Of a stretch of 64,000 nt of DNA, positions 57,023-64,000 are shown piece after piece (position 1 is the first letter of the stretch; the number at the start of each line of letters is the position of its first letter). The translations under genes were made by a program, and so were the position numbers. The notes below the pieces were generated by a model. That model ran no database searches and was not told the origin of the DNA. It worked only from the letters and a program-made list of their open reading frames with translations. The stretch lies in the NCBI GenBank assembly GCA_910586985.1, contig CAJUKK010000003.1, positions 109,255 to 173,254 on the forward strand. Reading direction: 5' to 3'. Source of the DNA: an uncultured Christensenellaceae bacterium. GTDB lineage: Bacteria; Bacillota; Clostridia; Christensenellales; Borkfalkiaceae.

Positions 57023-58319
57023 TACAAAATCGGCAAGAAGAAGTAAAGCGGTAATTTTCTATAACGGAAAGAACATCGCAAAAGACCTTGCGGATTATCA
57101 AACTTCCTTCAGCTACACAGACAATGCTTCGGGTTCTTCGGACTCCATATCGGTAGCGATTAATGACAGAGACGGTCGCTGGGGCAATGCGTGGCTTCCG
57201 ACAAAGGGGGACACGCTTTCTGCAAAGATAATTGTGGAGAATTGGACGAAGGACGGAGAAACAAAATCCTTGCAATGCGGTTCGTTTGTATTGGATGATT
57301 TATCTTGCTCGGGCGGTTCAAGTGGCGATACTTTGACCGTGGGGGCGATTTCAGCCCCAGCCAATACAGGCTTCACAACCACGAAGAATTCAGCCACATG
57401 GGAAAATACGACCATCAAAGAGATTGCTAACACAATAGCGCAAAGGAACAGAATCTCCGTAGTTTACGATGCAAGGTCGATAAACATCGCAGCCATAGAG
57501 CAGTCCGACAAAGAGGACAGCTCCTTCCTTTTAAGCCTATGTGATACATACGGACTCTCGCTGAAGATTTACGCAAAGAAAATTGTCATCTTCGACAGAG
57601 AGGTGTACAAAGCAAAAGCCCCGGTTAAAACGATAACAAAAAAGCAAGCCACCTCGTGGAATTGGAATAGTTCACTACTCGGCACATACACAGGCGGAAC
57701 GCTTACATACTCCAACGAGGACGGAGACGAGTTCGAAATCACGGTCGGAGGCGGCGACCGCATCTTGAAGGTTAATACCGAAGTAGCGAATGCGTTTGAT
57801 GCAGAACTGAAGCTCAACGCAGCCCTCAACAAAGAGAATCACGGTTCAACAACCATGACAATAGAGATGATGGGAGATCCCGAGCTTGTCGCCGGGCAAT
57901 GCGTAACGCTTTCCGGCTGGGGAAGCAAAAGGGACGGAAAGTACTACATCGACAGCGTAACCCACAAACTCAACACAGGTTACAAATGCTCCTACAAATT
58001 GTCGCTGTGCGAACCTTCGGCGGCGTTCGGCGTAATAAGCGATGCGATAAACAAGCTCTGCAATTTCGGCATTTTAAAAGACCGTGAGTGGTGGCTTGAT
58101 AACTACGCAAAGATAGACTACGCAGACCAACTCATTATGTCGGTGGCAAGCCGAGTAACGCACGGCCCGACACAGACCATAGACCGCCTCGACGTAGCCT
58201 TGATAAAGCTGTGGAGAAGCGGCGTGATTACACTTCTTAAGTATTTAGTCATCATAAGAGCATGCGCCAACTCCACGGAGCTAACAGAGCTTGTGATGAA
58301 ATCGGCAAGCGCACTATAA
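57015..58319 (+). CDS. Late control protein D-like baseplate hub
   Basis: 434 residues from ATG 57015. KAVIFYNGKNIAKDLADYQTSFSYTDNASGSSDSISVAINDRDGRW at the N terminus and GDPELVAGQCVTLSGWGSKRDGKYYIDSVTHKLNTGYKCSYKLSL near 285-330 match the gpD/gp27 hub family. A C-terminal extension of about 100 residues has no assigned role. It forms the hub ring below the tube. Confidence 0.9.
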   Translation: MDNTKSARRSKAVIFYNGKNIAKDLADYQTSFSYTDNASGSSDSISVAINDRDGRWGNAWLPTKGDTLSAKIIVENWTKDGETKSLQCGSFVLDDLSCSGGSSGDTLTVGAISAPANTGFTTTKNSATWENTTIKEIANTIAQRNRISVVYDARSINIAAIEQSDKEDSSFLLSLCDTYGLSLKIYAKKIVIFDREVYKAKAPVKTITKKQATSWNWNSSLLGTYTGGTLTYSNEDGDEFEITVGGGDRILKVNTEVANAFDAELKLNAALNKENHGSTTMTIEMMGDPELVAGQCVTLSGWGSKRDGKYYIDSVTHKLNTGYKCSYKLSLCEPSAAFGVISDAINKLCNFGILKDREWWLDNYAKIDYADQLIMSVASRVTHGPTQTIDRLDVALIKLWRSGVITLLKYLVIIRACANSTELTELVMKSASAL

Positions 58320-58331
58320 ACGGAGGACAGA

Positions 58332-58691
58332 ATGTCGGGAATCAGAATAGCGAAAGTTTCAAAAATAGACTACAAAACCGGAAAGCTCTCGGTCGTTTAC
58401 ACGGATAGAGGGCATTCCGTTTCAAAGCTCATTCCGTGCCTCGCCTTCGAATACAACATGCCAAAAGTAGGGGACGTGGTAGCCGTAGCGATGGTTGAAA
58501 ACGCCAACGATGGCACAGGAATAGTCCTCGGAAAGATATGGGGCGGCGGACAACTTCCGCCCGAGAGTGGAAGCGGAATTTACAGAAAGGATTTTGCAAT
58601 CGACTGCACCGCATTTATGCGGTATGACGAGAAGAGCAGGACCTTAACCTTCCACGCAGACACAATTAAATTGGAGGGTTACAAGCCATGA
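58332..58691 (+). CDS. Baseplate assembly protein V (spike)
   Basis: 119 residues. IAKVSKIDYKTGKLSVVYTDRGHSVSKLIPCLAFEYNMPKVGDVVAVAMVENANDGTGIVLGKIW is the OB-fold of gpV spikes; the short C terminus (DCTAFMRYDEKSRTLTFHADTIKL) would form the beta prism. It pierces the host envelope. GGAGG precedes the ATG. Confidence 0.88.
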   Translation: MSGIRIAKVSKIDYKTGKLSVVYTDRGHSVSKLIPCLAFEYNMPKVGDVVAVAMVENANDGTGIVLGKIWGGGQLPPESGSGIYRKDFAIDCTAFMRYDEKSRTLTFHADTIKLEGYKP

Positions 58692-59080
58692 TAGGAACGC
58701 TCGGGAGTATCGTTTTTGAAGTCTCCGATAAAGCGATAAGAACCCCCAACAAAATAAAACGCTCTGCTTCGGCAAAGTGGACAGACCACGCCATAATGGG
58801 GCAGAAACCAAAGTCGGAATTCGTAGCCCCCGAAAACCGTCAAAACTCATTCGAGATAACGCTTGATGCGCGGTTCGGGGTTAAGCCTCGACAGGAAATA
58901 GACAACCTTATGCGAATGGTAGAGAAGGGAATCGTGGCGGCTTGCATCATTGGAGACAAGCCCCTCTCGTCCTCGCTATACCAAAAGATAACAGGTGTGT
59001 CCGATACTTGGGACGAGGTGTATTCCAACGGCGAACTCGTAAGGGCTACGGTAAGTATAACCCTTAAAGACTACGAATAG
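58688..59080 (+). CDS. Tail protein U-like
   Basis: 130 residues. GSIVFEVSDKAIRTPNKIKRSASAKWTDHAIMGQKPKSEF and ISITLKDYE-like C terminus VSITLKDYE match the P2 gpU family, normally required for tail completion. The start overlaps the preceding stop. Confidence 0.85.
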   Translation: MIGTLGSIVFEVSDKAIRTPNKIKRSASAKWTDHAIMGQKPKSEFVAPENRQNSFEITLDARFGVKPRQEIDNLMRMVEKGIVAACIIGDKPLSSSLYQKITGVSDTWDEVYSNGELVRATVSITLKDYE

Positions 59081-59088
59081 AGGTGCTT

Positions 59089-59394
59089 ATGAAAGCAGAG
59101 ATCATCGTTCAGAATGCAGGGCGGTTCCCGACCAAAGAAAAAAGAGTGCTTGAATCGCTTACAAACCTTATAAGCACGAAGGCGGGAACGCAAGCCGGGA
59201 ATAGGGAATTCGGCATTGACCAAAGCTGTCTTGATAAACCTATAAAGACAGCGGAGGCCTTGCTTATTCAAGAAATTTATATCAAAACAAAGAAGTTTGA
59301 AAGCCGAGCAGAGGTAAAAAGCGTAAAGTGCCAAAGAGACGGTATGCACGGAAAAATAAGCATAAGGATGGTAATTGAAATTGTCGAAGATTGA
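59089..59394 (+). CDS. Baseplate wedge protein W / gp25-like
   Basis: 101 residues from ATG 59089 with GAGG upstream. The segment NREFGIDQSCLDKPIKTAEALLIQEIYIKTKKFESRAEVKSVKCQ is a diverged gpW/gp25 wedge pattern (usually G-T-x-x-P-x-x-R-x-F-G). It overlaps the J gene. Confidence 0.78.
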   Translation: MKAEIIVQNAGRFPTKEKRVLESLTNLISTKAGTQAGNREFGIDQSCLDKPIKTAEALLIQEIYIKTKKFESRAEVKSVKCQRDGMHGKISIRMVIEIVED

Positions 59395-60538
59395 TGAACT
59401 GAACAAAGTCCCCGATATTTCCTTTATTGACGGTATGACCACAGAGAGCGTGGAAGCGCTTTTAAAAAGCAACTACGAACAGAGATACTTTGAACTGACC
59501 GGCGAGGAAGCGAACCTCGCCGAAGGCGAAACGGCATCAATGATATTGAGTGCTGTGGCCGTTCTTCTCGGACAAGGCTTCCAATATGTAGAGCAAGCAG
59601 GGCGACAAGATATGCTGAAATACTCGACAGGCGCCGCCCTCGATAATCTCGGTGCATTGAGAAGCATAGAGAGAAAGCCGGCGACATCTGCAACTTGCAG
59701 ATTGAAATTCACGCTTTCGGAGGTTCAAACTTTTGCGGTTTCCATAGCCGCCGGGACGAGAGTAAGGGCAGCATTGAAGAACATATTTTTTGCGACAAGC
59801 GAATACGCAGAGATCCCCGCCGGCGAATTAAGCGTAGAGGTAAATGCTACTTGCTCGACCGCAGGGGTTGAGGGCAACGGAATAGAGAAAGGCGGAATAA
59901 ATAGGCTCGTAGATACCGCAAACAATGCCTACATTGATGCAGTAGAGAATATAGACATAACCTCGGGCGGAGCAGACATTGAAAGCGATGACGATTTAAC
60001 GCTCCGCATCTACCAAGCCCCCGGCGGTTATTCAACCGCAGGCCCCGAGGCGGCGTACATCTATCACACAAAGGCGGCTCGTCCCGATATTGGGGATGTT
60101 TTGGTAACTACCCCTTCAGCTTGCAACGTGAAGGTTTACATCTTGATGGCGGATGGGGGGATACCACCGCAGACGGTATTAGACGAAATCAAGGGCTACC
60201 TTAACTCCGAAACAATCCGCCCCTTAACGGACAATGTGGAGGTGGTAACGCCCGATGAAATCGAGTACAAAATCGAAGCCGATTATTACATAGCCGAGAG
60301 CGATGCTGGGCTTGCCGTTTCCATTCAGAAGGCGGTTACGGCGGCGGTCGAGGAATACAAGAAGTGGCAACGCAAACTCGGAAGAGACATCAACCCTTCG
60401 GAGCTTATTTACAGAATGGTCGCAGCAGGGGCGAAGCGTGTCGAGCTTCGTTCGCCGGCGTTTAAGAAATTACAGAAGAGCGAACTCGCAAAGCTGACGG
60501 ATGCGGCGGTAGAGTATAAGGGACTCGAGGAAGAATAA
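59375..60538 (+). CDS. Baseplate protein J-like
   Basis: 387 residues, TTG start at 59375 with AAGGATGG upstream; start not certain. LGQGFQYVEQAGRQDMLKYSTGAALDNLGALRSIERKPATSATCRLKFTL and TSGGADIESDDDLTLRIYQAPGGYSTAGPEAAYIYHTKAA are classic gpJ signatures. It builds the baseplate wedges with W and I. Confidence 0.92.
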   Translation: MKLSKIDELNKVPDISFIDGMTTESVEALLKSNYEQRYFELTGEEANLAEGETASMILSAVAVLLGQGFQYVEQAGRQDMLKYSTGAALDNLGALRSIERKPATSATCRLKFTLSEVQTFAVSIAAGTRVRAALKNIFFATSEYAEIPAGELSVEVNATCSTAGVEGNGIEKGGINRLVDTANNAYIDAVENIDITSGGADIESDDDLTLRIYQAPGGYSTAGPEAAYIYHTKAARPDIGDVLVTTPSACNVKVYILMADGGIPPQTVLDEIKGYLNSETIRPLTDNVEVVTPDEIEYKIEADYYIAESDAGLAVSIQKAVTAAVEEYKKWQRKLGRDINPSELIYRMVAAGAKRVELRSPAFKKLQKSELAKLTDAAVEYKGLEEE

Positions 60539-60541
60539 ACG

Positions 60542-61681
60542 ATGGCTATTTTATTAAAGGATGCCACAATATGCGACTTGCTCCCCGACTTTTTAAGGAA
60601 AGAGCCGTGGGTGCAAGCCCTCGCATTGGCGATTAAAGATGTATTCGTTGATATGCTCGAAAAAGCCGACAGGACAACGACGTATTCGAACATTGACAAC
60701 CTTTCAGACGAACTGCTGGACATTCTCGCCATCGAACTGCAAACCCCGAACTACACGCAGAGCTACGGAACAGCAACGAAGCGTTCCTTGATAAAGAACA
60801 CCTTAGCCTTCCACTACATAGCCGGTTCGGTTAAGTCAACTAAGGAAATGATAAGGGCAATCTTCGGAGGCTCGGCAACAATAAAAGAGTGGTTCGAAGA
60901 CGGTTACGATACCGAAACGCAAGAACACGGAGAGCCGGGACATTTCAAGGTTGACATTTTGGGCGAAGGCGGAGAAATTATCCTCACAAAGAACTTGGAT
61001 ACCTTCCGAGTTTTAATAGAATCCATAAAGCGTAAGTCATCGGTGCTTGACACGCTGACGGTTCACATTGAACCCTTTACCGTGCATGAGGGGATGGCGG
61101 CGGTTATGATAACCTCGGAAAAGAAAAAGCTCGGCGTTCCCGAAGGCGAACCACCGAACCCGAATTTTGTGCCGACCATCTCGCAGGACGAGCTAACGCT
61201 TTTCATGCTTGATGGCAACGACTTCTCGGGCGTGAAGATGGAAGACAACAACAATTCCGACTTATACGATATAGAGCTGGTTATTTCGCCGGAGAGTGAA
61301 ATAGCGGAAGAGATTATCATTACAAGCGGAACGCCAACGGCAGACTTAATCCTAAGCCGCAACGCCGATGACACAATCGAGTTCAAAACGGTGGAAGCCA
61401 TAGCAAGGATTAACGCAGCCGGAGAACTGATAATATCCGAAGGAAAAAATTACACTTATAAAATTGAAGGTAGATGCCTAATAGCAATACCCAAGGAGGA
61501 AGGAATGCCGACTTTAAATGTAGGAAGGGTTAAACCGCAGCACAAAGGCACGTGGTCAATCAATACCGAATATGACGAGATGGATATCGTGAGCTACAAC
61601 GGCCACTCATATTGGGTATTGCAAAAGGTAAAAGGCGTAACCCCCGCAGATGACGGAGTCAACTACGCCTTAATGATTTAG
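60542..61681 (+). CDS. Tail protein I-like with C-terminal carbohydrate-binding-like module
   Basis: 379 residues. The N-terminal 150 are gpI-like (LLPDFLRKEPWVQALALAIKDVFVDMLEKADRTTTYSNIDNLSDELLDILAIELQT; RSLIKNTLAFHYIAGSVKSTKEMIRAIFGG). A beta domain follows, and the C terminus HKGTWSINTEYDEMDIVSYNGHSYWVLQKVKGVTPADDG is the CBM5/12-like motif common on fibres. Such fusion of wedge and adhesin parts is known in Firmicutes phages. Confidence 0.85.
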   Translation: MAILLKDATICDLLPDFLRKEPWVQALALAIKDVFVDMLEKADRTTTYSNIDNLSDELLDILAIELQTPNYTQSYGTATKRSLIKNTLAFHYIAGSVKSTKEMIRAIFGGSATIKEWFEDGYDTETQEHGEPGHFKVDILGEGGEIILTKNLDTFRVLIESIKRKSSVLDTLTVHIEPFTVHEGMAAVMITSEKKKLGVPEGEPPNPNFVPTISQDELTLFMLDGNDFSGVKMEDNNNSDLYDIELVISPESEIAEEIIITSGTPTADLILSRNADDTIEFKTVEAIARINAAGELIISEGKNYTYKIEGRCLIAIPKEEGMPTLNVGRVKPQHKGTWSINTEYDEMDIVSYNGHSYWVLQKVKGVTPADDGVNYALMI

Positions 61682-61728
61682 TTATCGTTCAATCCCCGAT
61701 ATAAAATAAAATAAGGAGGTAAAAGGTT

Positions 61729-62058
61729 ATGTTAGAAATTCTCAACAAACACCTTAACGAAATCAACGCCAAGATTGAAGCGGCGAAATCCGCAGATAAC
61801 GAAGCCGAGATTAAAGCTAAGGTCGCTGCTTATGAGGAAACCGTCCGCGCCGAATACGCAAAAGCCAAGGCTGTCGAAATCGACAAGCTCAACGGTATGA
61901 AGCTCGGTATTCAGTATGTTATTGATGCCGAAGCGCAGAAGCAGGCGGAACTCAAGGCGGCTGAGGAAGAGCGCAGAGCCAACACCGAAGGTAATACCGA
62001 AACGGTAAACCACACGGATGCGGATGCGACCGCAGTAGCAGTAAGCGAGGAAGCGTAG
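61729..62058 (+). CDS. Coiled-coil phage protein
   Basis: 109 residues with AAGGAGG before ATG. Residues 5-85 are a charged coiled coil rich in Ala, Glu and Lys; an acidic Thr/Ala tail follows. The next gene starts on the base after its stop. Function unknown, possibly a tail or lysis-region accessory. Confidence 0.55.
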   Translation: MLEILNKHLNEINAKIEAAKSADNEAEIKAKVAAYEETVRAEYAKAKAVEIDKLNGMKLGIQYVIDAEAQKQAELKAAEEERRANTEGNTETVNHTDADATAVAVSEEA

Positions 62059-62952
62059 ATGCGGAAGCGAGACAGTATAGGCGGAGGCGGGCAAACACAA
62101 AAGAAGGAAGAACGGCAGAAACCAAAAGGGCCACATTGGATAAAGTCGTTCATCTTCGGATTTGTGGCGGCGGGCGCAGGGATTGATCTACTCGTATTCG
62201 TTACGGATGGGGTTATTGCGTGGGCGCTGGACACAATGCTCGTAAAAACGGCTTCTTCCATAGTCGTATCCCTTATCACTGTGATAGCTCGCCTCATCAT
62301 TAGGAAAATCATTCAATCAAAAAAGAGGACAACCATGAAGAAATTTTTTCAGAAAGTAGGGGCTTTCTTCGTCCGTCTCGGGCGGTACATAAAAGCCAAC
62401 AAAAGAACGCTCGGCGGCATCATTAGCAGTGCAGTAAGCGGTACGCTTTCGGTTTCAGTCTGTGTCCTCGGCTATACGGTCAACTTGACCGAGCTTCTGA
62501 CGAACCACATCACGGAATTGGCGTGGCTGCAAGCTCTTAAAATTAAAGGCTTTGACATAGCACCGATTGTCGGGCTTATCGTAGGCCTTATCTTCACTAT
62601 TTGGAACATCGTGGCGGCAGTAAGCAGAGGGTGGGAATCCCCCGAAACTTACAGCGAGAAGCAGGAGGAGCTGAAGGCTGAGAAAGAAGCGCAGAAGCTC
62701 GAAAACGAACGCCTCAAAGCTGAAGCCGAAGCGAAAGCCGAAGAAGAGGAAGAACAAAAGAGAGCGTTAGCAGAAGCCCAAGCGGAGCTTCTGCAAGAGC
62801 AGACCGCCAAGGAGCAGGAAGCTGTCAAGGCAGCGGAAGCGGAGGAACGGCAAGCCAAAGAAGCGGCGCACCGTAAACTCGTTGAAAAGTATAAGGCTGA
62901 ATTACTTAAAAACCTTTCAGCCGGAGATACTGCAAGCGACAACAACAATTAA
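62059..62952 (+). CDS. Holin-like membrane protein with long coiled-coil tail
   Basis: 297 residues. Transmembrane helices at about 30-50, 58-82, 112-135 and 165-190; from 200 to 285 an Ala/Glu/Lys coiled coil. An internal ATG at 62335 with AGAGGA upstream would give a 205-residue product holding the last two helices. The order of helices and position after tail genes suggest a holin, but the long cytoplasmic coil is atypical. Two fused genes are another explanation. Confidence 0.55.
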   Translation: MRKRDSIGGGGQTQKKEERQKPKGPHWIKSFIFGFVAAGAGIDLLVFVTDGVIAWALDTMLVKTASSIVVSLITVIARLIIRKIIQSKKRTTMKKFFQKVGAFFVRLGRYIKANKRTLGGIISSAVSGTLSVSVCVLGYTVNLTELLTNHITELAWLQALKIKGFDIAPIVGLIVGLIFTIWNIVAAVSRGWESPETYSEKQEELKAEKEAQKLENERLKAEAEAKAEEEEEQKRALAEAQAELLQEQTAKEQEAVKAAEAEERQAKEAAHRKLVEKYKAELLKNLSAGDTASDNNN

Positions 62953-62996
62953 ATAATAAGTTCCGCCCCACCCTTTGGGGTTGGGTGGAATGATAT

Positions 62997-63035
62997 GCAA
63001 ATAAGGAAATAGCGAGTTCGAGTCTCGCAATTTGC
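62997..63035 (+). other. tRNA-like minihelix
   Basis: GCAAAT (62997) pairs with ATTTGC (63030-63035), and inside lies a complete T-arm-like hairpin GCGAG-TTCGAGT-CTCGC. D and anticodon arms are missing. It precedes the last phage gene by 26 bp. Confidence 0.5.
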
Positions 63036-63060
63036 TAAAACAAAACGATAGGAGAATAAG

Positions 63061-63654
63061 ATGTTCAAAACGCCAATTATCACTTCGCAAGGGAAAACCC
63101 TTCACTTAAAAGCATTAACCGGGAAGATTTTAAAATTCACTACCATTAGAATGGGAAGCGGCATAGTGGAGGCATCCGACAACCCTTCCGTTTTTACGGC
63201 ACTTAAAAACGAAACGGTAAGTATGGACTGCACGTCTGCCACCCACGCATTAGTAGAAGGCGTAGCTAACCTTCAATGCACTTTTTATAATAATATGGTA
63301 ACGGTCGGCTTTAATTGGACGGAGTGCGGAATCTTTGCGGAAGATCCCGATACCAAGGAAGAGGTGCTGTATGCATACACCTACACTTCGAAGAACGAGA
63401 GTCAGTACATACCGCCCCTTGAAGCTGAAGTCGTGGAAAAGGTTATAACGATACCCATCGACATTGAGGGCTGCGACAAAATCGAGTTCGTAGTTTCGAG
63501 CAGTAACCTTTTTGTAACGCAGACCAAATTCAATGAGGTAGTGCAGAGCTTAAAGACGGAGAACATCCCGACCACCGAAGAACTGCCGAACGCAGATGCA
63601 CCCACAGCCCCGGGCGCGGTAATAACCAACGCAAGGCTCTACATAAAAATATAA
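63061..63654 (+). CDS. Tail fibre-like protein
   Basis: 197 residues, AGGAG before ATG. The beginning PIITSQGKTLHLKALTGKILKFTTIRMGSG and the motif TVGFNWTECGIFAEDPDTKEEVLYAYTYT follow phage tail-collar/fibre N-terminal (DUF3751-like) patterns, in which the N terminus docks to the baseplate. It is short, without a receptor-binding tip. Last rightward gene of the prophage. Confidence 0.7.
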   Translation: MFKTPIITSQGKTLHLKALTGKILKFTTIRMGSGIVEASDNPSVFTALKNETVSMDCTSATHALVEGVANLQCTFYNNMVTVGFNWTECGIFAEDPDTKEEVLYAYTYTSKNESQYIPPLEAEVVEKVITIPIDIEGCDKIEFVVSSSNLFVTQTKFNEVVQSLKTENIPTTEELPNADAPTAPGAVITNARLYIKI

Positions 63655-63656
63655 AG

Positions 63657-63688
63657 AAGACACCCCCGAGCATTCTCGGGGGTGTCTT
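63657..63688. terminator. Convergent terminator between fibre gene and phage tRNA
   Basis: AAGACACCCCCGAG and its exact complement on a CATT loop. It overlaps the CCA end of the minus-strand tRNA and can serve both sides. Confidence 0.85.
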
Positions 63689-63778
63689 GGCGTGGAAGGA
63701 GGGATTTGAACCCTCGCCACGGAAATCCGTGCTAACGCCTTAGCAGGGCGTCCTCTTGAGCCACTTGAGTACTTCCAC
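63688..63778 (-). tRNA. Phage-borne tRNA-Ser(GCT), intact
   Basis: 91 nt with encoded CCA. Acceptor GTGGAAG/CTTCCAC, D arm CTC/GAG, anticodon arm ACGCC-CTGCTAA-GGCGT (anticodon GCT), variable arm ACGG/CCGT, T arm GAGGG-TTCAAAT-CCCTC. All stems are perfect. It has the same anticodon as the host gene broken by the insertion but differs from it in every stem. A weak promoter (TTGCAA, 17 bp, GACAAT) may lie at 63825-63797 on the minus strand. Confidence 0.95.
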
Positions 63779-63782
63779 ATTA

Positions 63783-63803
63783 TCCATTGTCCGCAAATTG
63801 TCC
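63783..63803. repeat. Integrase arm-type repeat, right copy
   Basis: Identical to 20663-20683. Further right, TATTTTGCAATATTTT at 63836-63851 recurs inverted at 63904-63919, a second pair of likely protein-binding sites near the right end. Confidence 0.7.
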
Positions 63804-63945
63804 ATAATTCTGAAACAATTTGCAACAGAACGGCATATTTTGCAATATTTTTGTCCTTTTGGGGAACACCTAAAAAACCTTTCAAATCGTTGCAATACGT
63901 TTCAAAATATTGCAAAATAAGCTAATCCCCAAATTTTAGCTTATT

Positions 63946-63988
63946 TCCCTTAGCAGGGGAGCCCCTTGAGCCACTTGGGTACTTCTGC
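63946..63988 (-). tRNA. Host tRNA-Ser(GCT), 5' part, split by the prophage
   Basis: On the minus strand from 63988: acceptor strand GCAGAAG, TA, D arm CCCAAGTGGCTCAAGGG, then the anticodon arm up to the 16-bp core (attR, 63946-63961). Beyond the core the prophage sequence does not continue the tRNA, so the host gene is truly broken. Confidence 0.9.
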
Positions 63989-64000
63989 AAATGTATCGGG

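Larger units (their letters stand above)
20577..63945. mobile_element. Complete-looking prophage with contractile tail and diversity-generating retroelement
   Basis: About 43.4 kb between the two 16-bp cores. It includes integrase, repressor, early genes, HUH Rep, two DNA methyltransferases, terminase, portal, protease, capsid, a P2-like tail with sheath, a retroelement and a holin-like gene. All structural genes are intact. A 21-bp repeat (TCCATTGTCCGCAAATTGTC plus C) near each end marks integrase arm sites. Confidence 0.93.

Overview
The window looks like a chromosome segment of an uncultured, gut-type member of the Bacillota (class Clostridia). The reasons are strong AGGAGG-type ribosome sites, consensus TTGACA/TATAAT promoters, TnpX/TndX-like large serine recombinases, plant-glycan glycoside hydrolases and tRNA-Ser genes with encoded CCA. 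The exact taxon cannot be read from the sequence. It has two parts: a chromosomal island of glycosidase genes interrupted by mobile modules (1-20.5 kb), and a complete-looking 43.4 kb prophage (20.56-63.96 kb).

Left part. A GH78 alpha-L-rhamnosidase (truncated by the window edge) and a zinc-ribbon protein are followed by mobile modules. These hold two related HUH (rolling-circle type) Rep proteins, several small sigma-region-4-like proteins, a BRO/DinD-like protein, a large serine recombinase, a secreted-protein/lipoprotein cargo operon and GC-rich palindromes, one of which occurs twice in opposite orientation. An AT-rich DUF262/DUF1524 (GmrSD-like) defence gene follows. The interrupted glycosidase cluster resumes with a decayed GH36 alpha-galactosidase tail and an intact clan GH-D-like glycosidase. 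A third module has a frameshifted sigma-like gene and a coupled pair of serine recombinases, one being a bare catalytic domain.

Prophage. It is inserted inside the anticodon arm of a host tRNA-Ser(GCT) gene. The 3' part of that gene lies at 20513-20576 and the 5' part at 63946-63988, both on the minus strand, sharing a 16-bp core. The prophage carries its own intact tRNA-Ser(GCT) beside its right end. Its lysogeny operon (LexA-like repressor, membrane-anchored BRCT-like protein, tyrosine integrase) runs leftward; everything else runs rightward. The early region holds about 20 small genes, a PcfJ-like protein, an HUH Rep with repeats upstream, a C5 methyltransferase split over two overlapping reading frames with long G tracts, and a ParB/adenine methyltransferase fusion. 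The head module is lambda/HK97-like (GpA terminase, lambda-type portal, HK97 protease and capsid). The tail is a P2-like contractile tail: sheath, tube, E/E' chaperone with a -1 frameshift site, tape measure, X, D, V, U, W, J and I.

Between the tape measure and the baseplate genes sits a full diversity-generating retroelement: C-type-lectin-like target with variable repeat, cruciform, Avd-like protein, template repeat and reverse transcriptase. All ten differences between the variable and template repeats fall on template adenines. This cassette is likely to diversify a receptor-binding protein of the phage. A holin-like protein is present but no endolysin was recognised.
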